DNA from: UBA7672 sp965229115 | GTDB lineage: Bacteria > Pseudomonadota > Alphaproteobacteria > Caulobacterales > Hyphomonadaceae | Reading direction: 5' to 3' | Length of the DNA: 64,000 bases | Assembly: GCA_965229115.1 (NCBI GenBank) | Contig: CBDDIR010000003.1 | Coordinates: 1,116,001-1,180,000 of the forward strand | Shown: piece after piece, positions 16,766-25,362 of the stretch | Layout: every line of letters begins with the position of its first letter | Numbering within the stretch: position 1 is the first letter of the stretch | Program-made: the position numbers and the translations under genes | The notes under the pieces: model-generated | Databases searched by the model: none | What the model was told of the DNA's origin: nothing | What the model saw: the letters and a program-made list of their open reading frames with translations, nothing else

Positions 16766-17323
16766 CTACCGGCGCTTGACCGTGCGTTGCATGAAGCAGC
16801 GGAGGCGGACGTCCATGGTGCTTTTCTGGAGCTCGCGGATTTCGGCTTGCCAGTCGTTGAGGCGCCAGCCGGGGATCTCGCGGAAGCCGAGCTTCTTGTA
16901 GAAGGGTCCGTTCCACGGAACCTTGCGGAAGGTGGAGAGCGAGACGCGCTTGAAGGCGCGCGCTTCGGCTTCCTGCAGGCAGCGGCGGACAAGGCGCGTG
17001 CCGAGGCCCTGGCGACCGTGGCGTGGCAGGACGGAGAGCTGATCGAGATAGAGATCGTCGCTGCGATCCGAGCAAAGGGCAAAGCCGACGATCTCTTCCA
17101 TGTGGTCGACGGCGACCCAGATGAGGCCGTCGCCGAATCCCTTGCGCAGACGGTCTTCGGGAATCGGCTGCGTGGGTTCGCCCAGCGGTCCGAAGTCGAT
17201 CAGGCCGGTGCCGCGGAACAGCATGGCGGAGGCAAGGTCGATATTCTGGAGTTCGCCGATCTCATTCCCACGGGCAGGCCGCACGCGATACTGCGGCGCG
17301 GTTTCGGTGATGAGAGTCGCCAT
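16766..17323 (-). CDS. GNAT family N-acetyltransferase
   Basis: About 185 aa from the ATG at 17323 (MATLITETAPQYRVRPA). A frame to 17419 exists but would overlap the divergent acyl-CoA dehydrogenase start. The acetyl-CoA loop is LDQLSVLPRHGRQGLGTRLV, followed by NGPFYKKLGFREIPGW. A single gene, divergent from the dehydrogenase with a 95-bp spacer. Substrate unknown. Confidence 0.85.
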   Translation of the reverse strand: MATLITETAPQYRVRPARGNEIGELQNIDLASAMLFRGTGLIDFGPLGEPTQPIPEDRLRKGFGDGLIWVAVDHMEEIVGFALCSDRSDDLYLDQLSVLPRHGRQGLGTRLVRRCLQEAEARAFKRVSLSTFRKVPWNGPFYKKLGFREIPGWRLNDWQAEIRELQKSTMDVRLRCFMQRTVKRR

Positions 17324-17418
17324 GGGAGAGGCTGGCCTGTCGCGAGTCTTGTTGTGGAGCTTGGTATAGGCGGCGAGGAAGACTAATACCGTCTGAACCC
17401 CATACGGAACAGACCGCA

Positions 17419-18558
17419 ATGACAGCAGATCTCACCCCTGAACAGAATTTGATCCGCCAGACGGCCGCCGATTTTGCTGCGGAAAAGCTGCGTCCGTATG
17501 CGGCGGAATGGGATGAAAAGAAGCACTTTCCTGTGGACGTGATCCGCGAGGCCGCAAGTCTTGGTTTTGCGGGGCTCTACGTTAACGAAGATGTCGGCGG
17601 ATCGGCGCTGTCACGTTTCGATGCCGTACTGGTTTTTGAACAGCTTTCGCAGGGCTGCATTTCGACGGCCGCGTACATTTCCATACACAACATGTGCTCT
17701 TGGATGATCGATCGGTTTGCGACCGACGAGATGCGCAAGGAATGGCTGCCGCAGCTGACCACGATGGAGCTGTTGGCGTCGTACTGCCTGACCGAGCCGG
17801 GGGCTGGGTCGGATGCGGCGAGCCTGAAGACGAAGGCGCGCAAGGATGGCGACGACTATGTGCTGGATGGCTCGAAGCAGTTCATCTCGGGCGCGGGGAC
17901 GAGCGATGTTTATGTCGTGATGGCGCGGACGGGTGCGGATGGGCCGAAGGGGATTTCGGCGTTCATCGTGCGCAAGGACGACAAGGGCGTTTCGTTCGGC
18001 GCGAACGAGCGGAAGATGGGCTGGCACTCGCAGCCGACGCGTCAGGTGATCTTCGAGAATGTGCGCATTCCGGCGAGCCGTCGTATCGGCGCGGAGGGCG
18101 ATGGCTTCCGCTTTGCGATGGCGGGGCTGGATGGCGGGCGGCTGAACATTGCTGCGTGCTCGCTGGGCGGGATGCAGGAGGCGATGAACCGCGCGCTGAG
18201 CTACACGAAAGAGCGCAAGCAGTTCGGTCAGGCGATTGCGGACTTCCAGGCGAGCCAGTTCAAGCTGGCGGACATGGAGACGGAGACGCAGGCGGCGCGC
18301 ATGATGTTGTATGCAGCGGCGAAGGAGCTGGATGCGAAGACGCCGATGGCGACGCGCTGGTGCGCGATGGCCAAGCGCTTCGTGACGGACACGGGCTTCA
18401 AGGTGGCGAACGATGCGCTGCAGCTGCATGGCGGCTATGGCTATCTCGCGGACTATGGCGTGGAGCGCATTGTCCGCGACCTGCGCGTGCACCAGATCCT
18501 CGAGGGAACGAACGAGGTGATGCGGGTGATCATCTCGCGGGATTTGTTGAGGCAGTAG
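17419..18558 (+). CDS. Acyl-CoA dehydrogenase, isobutyryl-CoA dehydrogenase-like
   Basis: 379 aa FAD enzyme. Signatures are YCLTEPGAGSDAASLKTKA and QLHGGYGYLADYGVERIVRD. The predicted catalytic base is E362 in the C-terminal QILEGTNE. In the family it oxidises a short branched acyl-CoA to the enoyl-CoA and passes electrons to ETF. With the 3-hydroxyisobutyryl-CoA hydrolase-like gene at 20831 it suggests valine breakdown (isobutyryl-CoA to methacrylyl-CoA). Substrate choice is inferred from the context. Confidence 0.88.
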   Translation: MTADLTPEQNLIRQTAADFAAEKLRPYAAEWDEKKHFPVDVIREAASLGFAGLYVNEDVGGSALSRFDAVLVFEQLSQGCISTAAYISIHNMCSWMIDRFATDEMRKEWLPQLTTMELLASYCLTEPGAGSDAASLKTKARKDGDDYVLDGSKQFISGAGTSDVYVVMARTGADGPKGISAFIVRKDDKGVSFGANERKMGWHSQPTRQVIFENVRIPASRRIGAEGDGFRFAMAGLDGGRLNIAACSLGGMQEAMNRALSYTKERKQFGQAIADFQASQFKLADMETETQAARMMLYAAAKELDAKTPMATRWCAMAKRFVTDTGFKVANDALQLHGGYGYLADYGVERIVRDLRVHQILEGTNEVMRVIISRDLLRQ

Positions 18559-18573
18559 GTTTCGGAGAGCTGG

Positions 18574-19020
18574 ATGTTCCGGGCGGTTGGGGTTGTGGCG
18601 CTGCTGGCGCTTTCGGCTTGTGCGTCGAAGCCGGAGGAAGTGGCTCCGGGCGGGCCGCCGGATGTGCGGCTGACGGAGGGACTGCCGGCGCCGCCTCAGG
18701 CGCGGTTGTATGCGGAGTGCATCTCGCAGGCGGCGGAGACGGGATCGTACCAGCGCGAGCGGGACGGGAGCACGCTGCGCTTCACCTGCACGGGCGGGAT
18801 CGCCAAATGGTTCTACGATGCGATCGGGCCGTGGAGCGCGAGGGAGGGTTCCGAGTACGCCGCGGACGGGCTGACGTGGCGGTTTTCGAAGAAGCTGATC
18901 AAGAACAGCTATGGGATCGACGGGTGCTCGCTGGACGGGGCGGGGGAGTATCGCTGCGTCATCATACTCAATACGGGGCCGTTCATGGACGACCTGGAGT
19001 ACAAGGTTCCCAAGAACTGA
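18574..19020 (+). CDS. Hypothetical lipoprotein
   Basis: 148 aa. The lipobox is LALSACAS (Cys at 16), followed by a Pro/Gly-rich linker and a compact domain with several Cys (AECISQA, FTCTGG, DGCSLDG, YRCVII), probably disulfide-bonded in the periplasm. It starts 15 bp after the dehydrogenase and may be cotranscribed. No family recognised. Confidence 0.75.
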   Translation: MFRAVGVVALLALSACASKPEEVAPGGPPDVRLTEGLPAPPQARLYAECISQAAETGSYQRERDGSTLRFTCTGGIAKWFYDAIGPWSAREGSEYAADGLTWRFSKKLIKNSYGIDGCSLDGAGEYRCVIILNTGPFMDDLEYKVPKN

Positions 19021-19103
19021 GGATTGCCGGGGTGCGGCATCAAAAAAGTACGTGCTAATAGCAAAGTTCCCGGAACCCCGGGAATCGGTCTGCATTCATC
19101 ACC

Positions 19104-19304
19104 ATGATGACTGTGGAAGAATATCTTCTGAAGGCTGAAAATTATGCCTTCGCGGCCAAGTCGGCGCCGCCGGAGCGGCAGCGCTGCCTGATCCGGGCCG
19201 CCGCCATCTGCCGGAACCGGGCCTTGCGGCTCACGCTGGCGGCGCGGCGCAAGGCGGCCGGGCTGAGTGTTCCGCCGGCGACGCTCTTCCGCCGGGCTTA
19301 CTAG
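19104..19304 (+). CDS. Small hypothetical protein
   Basis: 66 aa, basic and helical (MTVEEYLLKAENYAFAAKSAPPERQRC). Tandem ATG codons at 19104 and 19107 are possible starts. The N-terminal pattern resembles many tiny alphaproteobacterial proteins that open with MTVEEYL. Its end overlaps the convergent TetR gene by 4 bp. Confidence 0.5.
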   Translation: MMTVEEYLLKAENYAFAAKSAPPERQRCLIRAAAICRNRALRLTLAARRKAAGLSVPPATLFRRAY

Positions 19305-19867
19305 GCTCGCGTTTTCCCCGGGATCAGAATTCGCATCGCCGCATCCCGGATCGCGTTGATCGTGGCGGGCTTCGGCGGTGGCGCTTCGCGGGATAGCGCG
19401 GTCACGTAGAGCAGGGATGCGGCGTTTGCCGAGGCCCACACCAGATCTGCAGCAGCGTCGACCGGCAGGGCGAGCTTGCCGTCATCAGCGAGAGCCTGGA
19501 CCAGCGACCTGAGGGCTGCATTGCCCTGATCGGCGGCTTCGATGTGAGCGCCTTCGAGCATGCGGGCCATCAGCGCCGCGTAGAGCCTTGGGCGGGCAGC
19601 GGCGAAGCGGACATAGTCGTCCCAGCCTTCGCGCAGGGCGGTTTCGGGATCTTTGGATTTTACCGCAGCGCGCTTGCTGGCGAGGAATTGCTGGAACGTC
19701 TCCGCCATGGCGGCGCTGAGCAATCCGTCGGCGCTGCCGAAGTGGTGATAGAGCGTCGGCGCTGTGACCTTGGCGAGTGCGCAGACGGCGCGGGTGGAGA
19801 ACTCGCTGGCGCCGTCATTCTCCAGAACCTTCAGGGCCGCAGCCAGGATTGTGTCACGCGTACTCAT
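19301..19867 (-). CDS. TetR family transcriptional regulator
   Basis: 188 aa. The N-terminal HTH is clear (ILAAALKVLENDGASEFSTRAVCALAKVTAPTLYHHFGSADGLL split across 8-50). The C-terminal ligand domain is divergent. It lies 9 bp after the SDR gene on the same strand. Twin palindromes in front of that SDR (20769-20810) are its likely operators, giving autoregulation and control of the divergent hydrolase. Confidence 0.92.
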   Translation of the reverse strand: MSTRDTILAAALKVLENDGASEFSTRAVCALAKVTAPTLYHHFGSADGLLSAAMAETFQQFLASKRAAVKSKDPETALREGWDDYVRFAAARPRLYAALMARMLEGAHIEAADQGNAALRSLVQALADDGKLALPVDAAADLVWASANAASLLYVTALSREAPPPKPATINAIRDAAMRILIPGKTRA

Positions 19868-19876
19868 GTGGGTGGG

Positions 19877-20728
19877 TCAGTTCAGCTTCATTCGATCGCG
19901 CAGGATGCCGTCGAGCATACGCTCTGGCATGATCCGCACCATACGCGTCAGCATCATGGCGTCGGGGCCTGCGCAATAGCGGGCGCGGGGCTTACGAGCG
20001 TGGAGCGCGCGGGAGACGACGGCGGCGACCTTCTCCGGGCGGATGCCGTTCTTCTCCCAGTCCTGCGCCTGATTGACGACGGCCTTGAACAGCCGGTCGT
20101 GCCGCTTGTGCTGTTCGGGCGTCATGAGATCAGCGAGACGGTTGGCTGTGGAGATGCCGTGGGCGGAGAGGCCTGTGCTGACTGCACCCGGCGTGATCAT
20201 GACGACCTTGAGGCCGAACACCTCCATCTCGCGCCGCAGGCTGTCGTTGACGGCCTCCATTGCGAACTTCGCCGCGGAGTAGGGGCCGAAGCCGGGCATC
20301 GAAATCTTGCCGCCGAGCGAGCCGATATTGATGATGCGGCCCTGGGCTTTCAGCAGCGCGGGCATCAGCGCCTGGATGACGGCGACCTGTCCGATGACGC
20401 CGACTTCGATCTGGCGGCGAAATTCGTCGAGTGGCGCGGTCTCGACCGGAGCGTTCACTGCGATGCCCGCGTTGTTCACGACCGCGCGCAGGGTGCGCTG
20501 CTGGGGATCGGTGGCGATACGAGCGGCAAGGGCCTGCAACGTGTCCGTTTTTGTGATGTCGACCATCACCGGTTCGATATTGGAGGCCCTGATCTTGTCG
20601 GCATCTTCCGGGCGCCTTACCCCGGCAAGCACGTGATAGCCGTCGCTGGCCAACCTGTGCGCCGTGGCCTGGCCAATGCCGCTTGATGTTCCAGTGACGA
20701 CCACGAGTTCTTGTTTGTTGGATCTCAT
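19877..20728 (-). CDS. Short-chain dehydrogenase/reductase
   Basis: 283 aa classical SDR. TGTSSGIG at 13-20 binds NAD(P), NNAG follows mid-domain, and the catalytic Tyr-Lys pair is in YSAAK. The C-terminal extension after residue ~220 is as in SDRs acting on hydrophobic substrates. It is cotranscribed with the TetR gene and divergent from the hydrolase at 20831. Substrate unknown. Confidence 0.92.
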   Translation of the reverse strand: MRSNKQELVVVTGTSSGIGQATAHRLASDGYHVLAGVRRPEDADKIRASNIEPVMVDITKTDTLQALAARIATDPQQRTLRAVVNNAGIAVNAPVETAPLDEFRRQIEVGVIGQVAVIQALMPALLKAQGRIINIGSLGGKISMPGFGPYSAAKFAMEAVNDSLRREMEVFGLKVVMITPGAVSTGLSAHGISTANRLADLMTPEQHKRHDRLFKAVVNQAQDWEKNGIRPEKVAAVVSRALHARKPRARYCAGPDAMMLTRMVRIMPERMLDGILRDRMKLN

Positions 20729-20768
20729 CTGATTCCTCGCAGGCTTAGCGAGATGCGCCGTTCGATCT

Positions 20769-20810
20769 CTATAGCGCCGCTATACAGCGATGTCTATAGC
20801 GGCGCTATAG
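20769..20810. promoter_or_regulatory. Twin TetR-type operators
   Basis: Two copies of a 17-bp palindrome, CTATAGCGCCGCTATAC (20769-20785) and the perfect CTATAGCGGCGCTATAG (20794-20810), with centres 25 bp apart. They fill the 102-bp divergent spacer between SDR-tetR and the hydrolase. Confidence 0.82.
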
Positions 20811-20830
20811 TAGTGAAACGGAGATAGTGC

Positions 20831-21859
20831 ATGGCCGACGTCATCATTCATCGTCAGGGCGTTGCGGGGCGGATTACGCTCAACCGGCCGCAGGCTTTGC
20901 ATGCGTTGAATGAGGAGATGTGCCTCGCGATGGATGCCGCGCTGCAGGCGTGGGCGGATGATGACGAGATCGAGCTGGTGGTTGTCGACCATGCGACGGG
21001 GACGCGCGGGTTCTGTGCGGGCGGCGACATCCGGATGCTGGCGGAGAGCGGAGCTGCGGACGGTTCGGCGGCGCAGGCATTCTTCCGGGCCGAATATCGC
21101 CTGAACACGCGTATCAAGAACTACGCGAAGCCATATGTGGCGTTCATGGACGGCGTGACGATGGGCGGGGGCGTGGGCATCAGCGTGCATGGCTCGCATC
21201 GCGTTGCGACGGAGCGCACGACGTTTGCGATGCCTGAGACGGGGATCGGCTTGTTCCCCGATGTCGGCGGCGGGTGGTTCCTGCCGCGTCTGGGGCCGCC
21301 GCTGGGCATGTGGCTGGCGCTGACGGGGGAACGACTGAAAGGTGGCGATGTTTGCGCGGCTGGCGTCGCGACGCACTTTGCGGAGTCGGAAGTTTTGCCG
21401 GCGGTGAAGGATCAGGTCTGCGAGGGGCAACTCGAACTGCTTGAGGCGATGGACTGGGACGAGACGGCGACGTTCGACAAGCATCTGGTGGCGATCCAGC
21501 GCTGCTTCTGGAAGCCGAGCGTCGAGGAGATCTTCCTTGCGCTTGAAAGCGAGGAAGGCGATTGGGCGAAGGCGCAGCTGGCGACACTGAAGACGAAGTC
21601 TCCGCAGACGCTGAAGGTTGCGCATCGCCAGCTCGCGCTCGGCCTGCAAGCCAAGACCTTCGAGGAGAACATGCGGATGGAGTTCCGCATCGGTAGCCGG
21701 CAGGTGCACAGCCATGATTTCCAGGAAGGCGTGCGGGCCGTCATCCTCGACAAGGACAACGCGCCGAAATGGGACCCGCCGACGCTGGGCGGCGTGAGTG
21801 AGCAAAAGCTGGATGAGATCTTTGCGCCGCTGGGCGAGGGCGAGCTGACGTTCGATTGA
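20831..21859 (+). CDS. Enoyl-CoA hydratase family, 3-hydroxyisobutyryl-CoA hydrolase-like
   Basis: 342 aa crotonase-fold protein. FCAGGDIRML forms the oxyanion region, MGGGVGIS follows, and FAMPETGIGLFPDVGGG is the hallmark of 3-hydroxyisobutyryl-CoA hydrolases. Length fits that group better than hydratases (~260 aa). It would release 3-hydroxyisobutyrate in valine catabolism. GGAGAT precedes the ATG. It is under the twin operators, so probably TetR-controlled. Confidence 0.88.
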   Translation: MADVIIHRQGVAGRITLNRPQALHALNEEMCLAMDAALQAWADDDEIELVVVDHATGTRGFCAGGDIRMLAESGAADGSAAQAFFRAEYRLNTRIKNYAKPYVAFMDGVTMGGGVGISVHGSHRVATERTTFAMPETGIGLFPDVGGGWFLPRLGPPLGMWLALTGERLKGGDVCAAGVATHFAESEVLPAVKDQVCEGQLELLEAMDWDETATFDKHLVAIQRCFWKPSVEEIFLALESEEGDWAKAQLATLKTKSPQTLKVAHRQLALGLQAKTFEENMRMEFRIGSRQVHSHDFQEGVRAVILDKDNAPKWDPPTLGGVSEQKLDEIFAPLGEGELTFD

Positions 21860-21868
21860 GCCAGAAAG

Positions 21869-21943
21869 ATCCTCGGGTCAGGCCCGAGGATGACGTTTTG
21901 TATGACGCCAAAACAAAAGGCCCGCTGTTTCCAGCGGGCCTTT
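21869..21943. terminator. Bidirectional terminator region
   Basis: Palindrome ATCCTCGGG-TCAGG-CCCGAGGAT (21869-21891) is followed by a strong hairpin AAAGGCCCGCTG/CAGCGGGCCTTT (21916-21943) with A and T flanks. It serves the convergent hydrolase and MFS genes. Confidence 0.8.
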
Positions 21944-21963
21944 CGCATTTCTGGTGTCGGCTG

Positions 21964-23544
21964 TTACGGCTTCGGTGCGGCCGTGACTGCTTCGCCTTTC
22001 GGGTCGCCCTCGGTGAGAGCTTCCTTCATGGCGTCGCCATCGTCGGTGAGGTTGCCCTTGGGCAGCTTCATCGCGCCGATGTGCCAGAGGATCGACAGCG
22101 GCGTCATCAGCAGCACCGCAATGATCATCGCCCATTTGAGCGACATCTGTTTCACCTGGTCGACGGTGTCACCGAGGAAGCTGTGCGCTTGCGACAGGCT
22201 GTCGGCATTGGTGCTGATCCAGTCGGACAGCAGGCCAACGACGAACGGGCCGGTGCCGAGGCCGAGGATGTTCAGGATGAAGAACAGCACGGCGGACGAC
22301 ATGGCGCGCATCGAAGCGGGCACGAGGTGGTGGGTGATAGCGAGAGCCGGTCCTAGATACATGGCGGCCAGCGTGATGCCCGGGAAGTAGAGGAGGAGCG
22401 AGAGCTCGACCGTGGGCGCCAGCATGGCAGCGATGAAGAGCGGAGCGCCGAGGAACTTGCCCCACATCGGAACCCAGAGGAACCAGCGACGGTCCTTGGC
22501 GCCGAGACGGTCGGCGATGTAGCCGCCCGCGATCGTGCCGATCATGCCGCCGACGCCCGAGCAGGTGCCGTAGAACAGACCGATCTCGGTCTTGTTCATT
22601 TCATAACAGTCCTGGGCGAGCGTGCGGACGCCGTTGATGACTTCGGCTTTGCACATGCCGAAGGTCGCCTGCAGTTCCGGCATGCTCCACATGCCGAGAT
22701 ACTTCACCGTGCCGCCGACCACTTCCGGATCCACGATGCCGTAGGTGCGCGGCATGAAGGAGGGCATCCAGTTGCCGAGACCGTAGGTGATGAAGGTGCC
22801 GGCGCCGGTGGCGATGGCGTAGTAGGGGAAGGCCTTGATCGACCAGAGCTTGGCGAACGAGGTGAGGAATTTCGGCTTGTCGGTGGACGGGGTCGTGCCC
22901 GAGAGGCCGCGAACCGGCTCCTTGACGGTGGTCCAGGCGAGGATCGCGAAGATGACGCCCGGAATGCCGACGACGAAGAAGGCCTGGCGCCAGTTCAGCG
23001 CCTCGCTCAGCCAGCCGCCAAGGTAGTAGCCGAGCAGGGTGCCGGCGTAGAGACCTGCGGAATAGAGGGCGAGGGCGCGGCCGCGTTTCTCTTTCTCGTA
23101 GAGATCCGAGATCATCGCGTGCGCCGGCGGCGAGCCGCCAGCTTCGCCGAGGCCGACGCCCATGCGGGTGACGAGCAGGACGACGAAGGCGGAGATGGTG
23201 AAGCTGCCGATATGGATCGGGTTGGCGAGGCCGCAGAGGGCCGTGAAGGCGCTCCACACCGCAAGCGAGATCACCATGACGCCTTTGCGGCTGGTGGAGT
23301 CGGCGATGCGGGCGACCGGGATGCCCATGGTGCAATAGACCACCGCGAAGGCGAGGCCGGTCATCATGCCGAGCTGGGTGTCGTTGAGACCCAGGTCGTG
23401 CTTGATGTCTTCCTGCAGGATGTTGACGATCTGCCGGTCGATGAAGTTGAAAATATAGACGATGATCAGGATCCAGAGAGCATAGGTCCTATGCTTCTTG
23501 GCCTGATCCATAGTCGTGATCATGCCGGGCGATAAAAACGCCAT
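21964..23544 (-). CDS. Spinster-type MFS transporter
   Basis: 526 aa from the ATG at 23544, preceded by GGGAGG; the frame open to 23667 has no good site. Twelve hydrophobic segments are visible. The first is WILIIVYIFNFIDRQIVNIL, whose FNFIDRQ and the later GVGLGEAGGSPPAHAMISDL and RGRALALYSAG are typical of the spinster-like MFS group. A long loop with two Cys (ATFGMCKAEV, AQDCYEMNKTE) lies between helices 7 and 8. Substrate unknown. Confidence 0.88.
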   Translation of the reverse strand: MAFLSPGMITTMDQAKKHRTYALWILIIVYIFNFIDRQIVNILQEDIKHDLGLNDTQLGMMTGLAFAVVYCTMGIPVARIADSTSRKGVMVISLAVWSAFTALCGLANPIHIGSFTISAFVVLLVTRMGVGLGEAGGSPPAHAMISDLYEKEKRGRALALYSAGLYAGTLLGYYLGGWLSEALNWRQAFFVVGIPGVIFAILAWTTVKEPVRGLSGTTPSTDKPKFLTSFAKLWSIKAFPYYAIATGAGTFITYGLGNWMPSFMPRTYGIVDPEVVGGTVKYLGMWSMPELQATFGMCKAEVINGVRTLAQDCYEMNKTEIGLFYGTCSGVGGMIGTIAGGYIADRLGAKDRRWFLWVPMWGKFLGAPLFIAAMLAPTVELSLLLYFPGITLAAMYLGPALAITHHLVPASMRAMSSAVLFFILNILGLGTGPFVVGLLSDWISTNADSLSQAHSFLGDTVDQVKQMSLKWAMIIAVLLMTPLSILWHIGAMKLPKGNLTDDGDAMKEALTEGDPKGEAVTAAPKP

Positions 23545-23802
23545 CAGACTTCCCTCCCGAGTGCAGGTCTTTTTCTGATTTGTAACCCGCGTGGGGCGCA
23601 GCCTTCCCAAAAGGAAGGGGTGATGTCCACGGGAAACCCCCGGAAGCGGGCTCCCCGGCGATAACAATCATGCCAAGTGCGGATTACGGGAAATCGGCCG
23701 CAGCCGCGCCCGGCAGGCGGGAACGCGAAAATCTTGACGGGCCTGTATCGCGGGGCCTATGAACCCGCTCCCTTGGAATCAGAGCCTGATTTTACGGGTC
23801 CC

Positions 23803-23877
23803 GGGCGATTAGCTCAGCGGGAGAGCACTCCCTTCACACGGGAGGGGTCGCAGGTTCAATCCCTGCATCGCCCACCA
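23803..23877 (+). tRNA. tRNA-Val (anticodon CAC)
   Basis: 75 nt cloverleaf including encoded CCA. The acceptor stem is GGGCGAT/ATCGCCC, the D-arm is GCTC-AGCGGGA-GAGC, and the anticodon stem CTCCC/GGGAG encloses TTCACAC, so the anticodon is CAC. The T-arm is GCAGG-TTCAATC-CCTGC. A GC hairpin follows at 23883-23898. Confidence 0.96.
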
Positions 23878-24317
23878 TCCTTCGCGCCCTTGCGGGCGCT
23901 TCGGCTCGGCAAGCCATCAGCAAACATCGGGCGACTCAGCGTTTCGGGATTCGTGCGGCGTCTTGCCGGATTCGGAAGCTGGCCATGCCGCGGCGCGGCT
24001 TAACTTCTGTCAGCGGGACACGCTGTTACGGGCACGAGATTTCGAAAAATCGAGCGCGGACAAGGCGCATCAGTTTCCAACGTCCGGGCAGGGCTTTGGT
24101 TCGACAACAACTGTTCAGCTAACCAAGGCGTTTGGCAGTCCGACTGCCACAATTGATCTTCAAAATACCTTTGCTGCTTCATGCGCCGCCTCAACTGCTT
24201 TCCTAGGTTGACTTCACGCCGATACCGCAAAGCGGAAGGCGAGAACTGAGGGACCTACCGGGGCCGATTGGCGTTGTTACGTCAGAAGCGCCCCACAAGG
24301 TGTCTGGAGCGAAAGTA
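23878..24317. other. Non-coding stretch after tRNA-Val
   Basis: 440 bp with a short GC hairpin (GCGCCC/GGGCGC at 23883-23898) and then sequence noticeably less GC-rich than the surroundings, especially 24010-24230. Short open frames here have no gene-like composition. No duplicate of the tRNA 3' end was found, so no attachment site is claimed. Confidence 0.5.
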
Positions 24318-24557
24318 ATGAATAGCGATTTCTGTGACGAAGACGGCGCCCGCAAGCTCAAGATGAAAATCGAAGAGTACTGGGTGAATCGTGGTTTCGA
24401 CGTCTCGATCAATCTGGTCGATGCCGGGTTCGTTCCCGCGATGCGCTCTGCGCGTACCGACGTGCGTAGCAACATGGTCAACGGCATGCCGCCCCGTAAA
24501 AAGGGTGGACGCCCGGAACCCGGCAAGCCGGCGAGCTACGCTCGCGGGATTGGCTGA
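24318..24557 (+). CDS. Small conserved-looking hypothetical protein
   Basis: 79 aa from ATG 24318 (an in-frame start at 24300 is less likely). Residues KLKMKIEEYWVNRGFDVSIN, LVDAGFVPAMRSARTDVRS and NMVNGMPP recall a small protein seen in many alphaproteobacteria, ending in a basic Gly/Pro-rich tail. Its 3' end overlaps the convergent gph by 22 bp. Function unknown. Confidence 0.7.
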   Translation: MNSDFCDEDGARKLKMKIEEYWVNRGFDVSINLVDAGFVPAMRSARTDVRSNMVNGMPPRKKGGRPEPGKPASYARGIG

Positions 24558-25246
24558 TAGTTGAGTAGCCGGGCCGCTAGGTTCGGTAGTTCTTCGAAAT
24601 GCTTAAACACGGCGTCGGCACCGAGAAGGTCCGGCGCCGTGTCCGTATAGCCGTAGGCGTAAACGGCAACGGGCGCGCCGGCGGCTTTAGCGGATTGAAC
24701 GTCGTTCGATGAATCGCCGACCATCAGGCTGCGCGCAGGCGTTCCGCGGGCGGATCGGATGGCGAAGAGGTAGTGGTCCGGGTGTGGCTTGCGGTTGCGC
24801 AGCTGGTCTGCACCGATGACCGCCGTGAAGTATTTCGACAGGCCGACGGCTTCCAGAAGCTGGTTCGACAGGCGGGTGCCCTTGTTGGTGCAAACGCAAA
24901 GTGATGCGCCCTGCAACTGGAGCGTCTCAAGCGCCTCGACCACGCCGGGGAACGGGGCGGAGTGGGCGGAGATGTCCCTGGCGTAGGCCTCGACATATTC
25001 TTCCGTGAGAAGATCGATCTTTACCCCGCTGGGATGGACGCCGTGGACCCCGCAGGCGCGGATGATCAGGGCGCGAGCGCCCTGGCCGACATAGGCGCGG
25101 ACATCCTCGATCGAGGCGAGCGGCAGCTTTTCCATGCGCAGGACATGGTTCAGCGCCCGGTGCAGGTCCCCGATGGTATCAACCAGCGTACCGTCGAGAT
25201 CGAAGGCAATCGTGTAGCCATCGAGCGGGGCGGTTGTTTCAGGCAT
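24536..25246 (-). CDS. gph: HAD hydrolase, phosphoglycolate phosphatase-like
   Basis: 236 aa. HAD motif I is AFDLDGTLVDT at 14-24, motif II VCTNKG near 117, motif III lysine in RNRKPHPDHYLFA, and motif IV VGDSSNDVQSAKAAG. The helical cap after motif I fits the Gph subgroup, which removes phosphate from 2-phosphoglycolate. Exact substrate is inferred. It is divergent from glmU. Confidence 0.85.
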   Translation of the reverse strand: MPETTAPLDGYTIAFDLDGTLVDTIGDLHRALNHVLRMEKLPLASIEDVRAYVGQGARALIIRACGVHGVHPSGVKIDLLTEEYVEAYARDISAHSAPFPGVVEALETLQLQGASLCVCTNKGTRLSNQLLEAVGLSKYFTAVIGADQLRNRKPHPDHYLFAIRSARGTPARSLMVGDSSNDVQSAKAAGAPVAVYAYGYTDTAPDLLGADAVFKHFEELPNLAARLLNYQPIPRA

Positions 25247-25362
25247 ACGAGAATCCGGATTATTCGGTAGGTCTGGCGGTGGGCAGGTCGCTTGCAGGCG
25301 ATTTTGATAGTCTGCACGACGTGCAATAAGCGCCTATTCGCGTGATTTCTTCGAGGCAGCCT

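Noticed and set aside
24000..24230. 76-aa minus-strand ORF
   Set aside because: Composition and codon use are not gene-like and no plausible ribosome-binding site is seen.
23803..24557. Integrated island with attachment sites at tRNA-Val
   Set aside because: No integrase, no direct repeat of the tRNA 3' end, and normal housekeeping genes follow.
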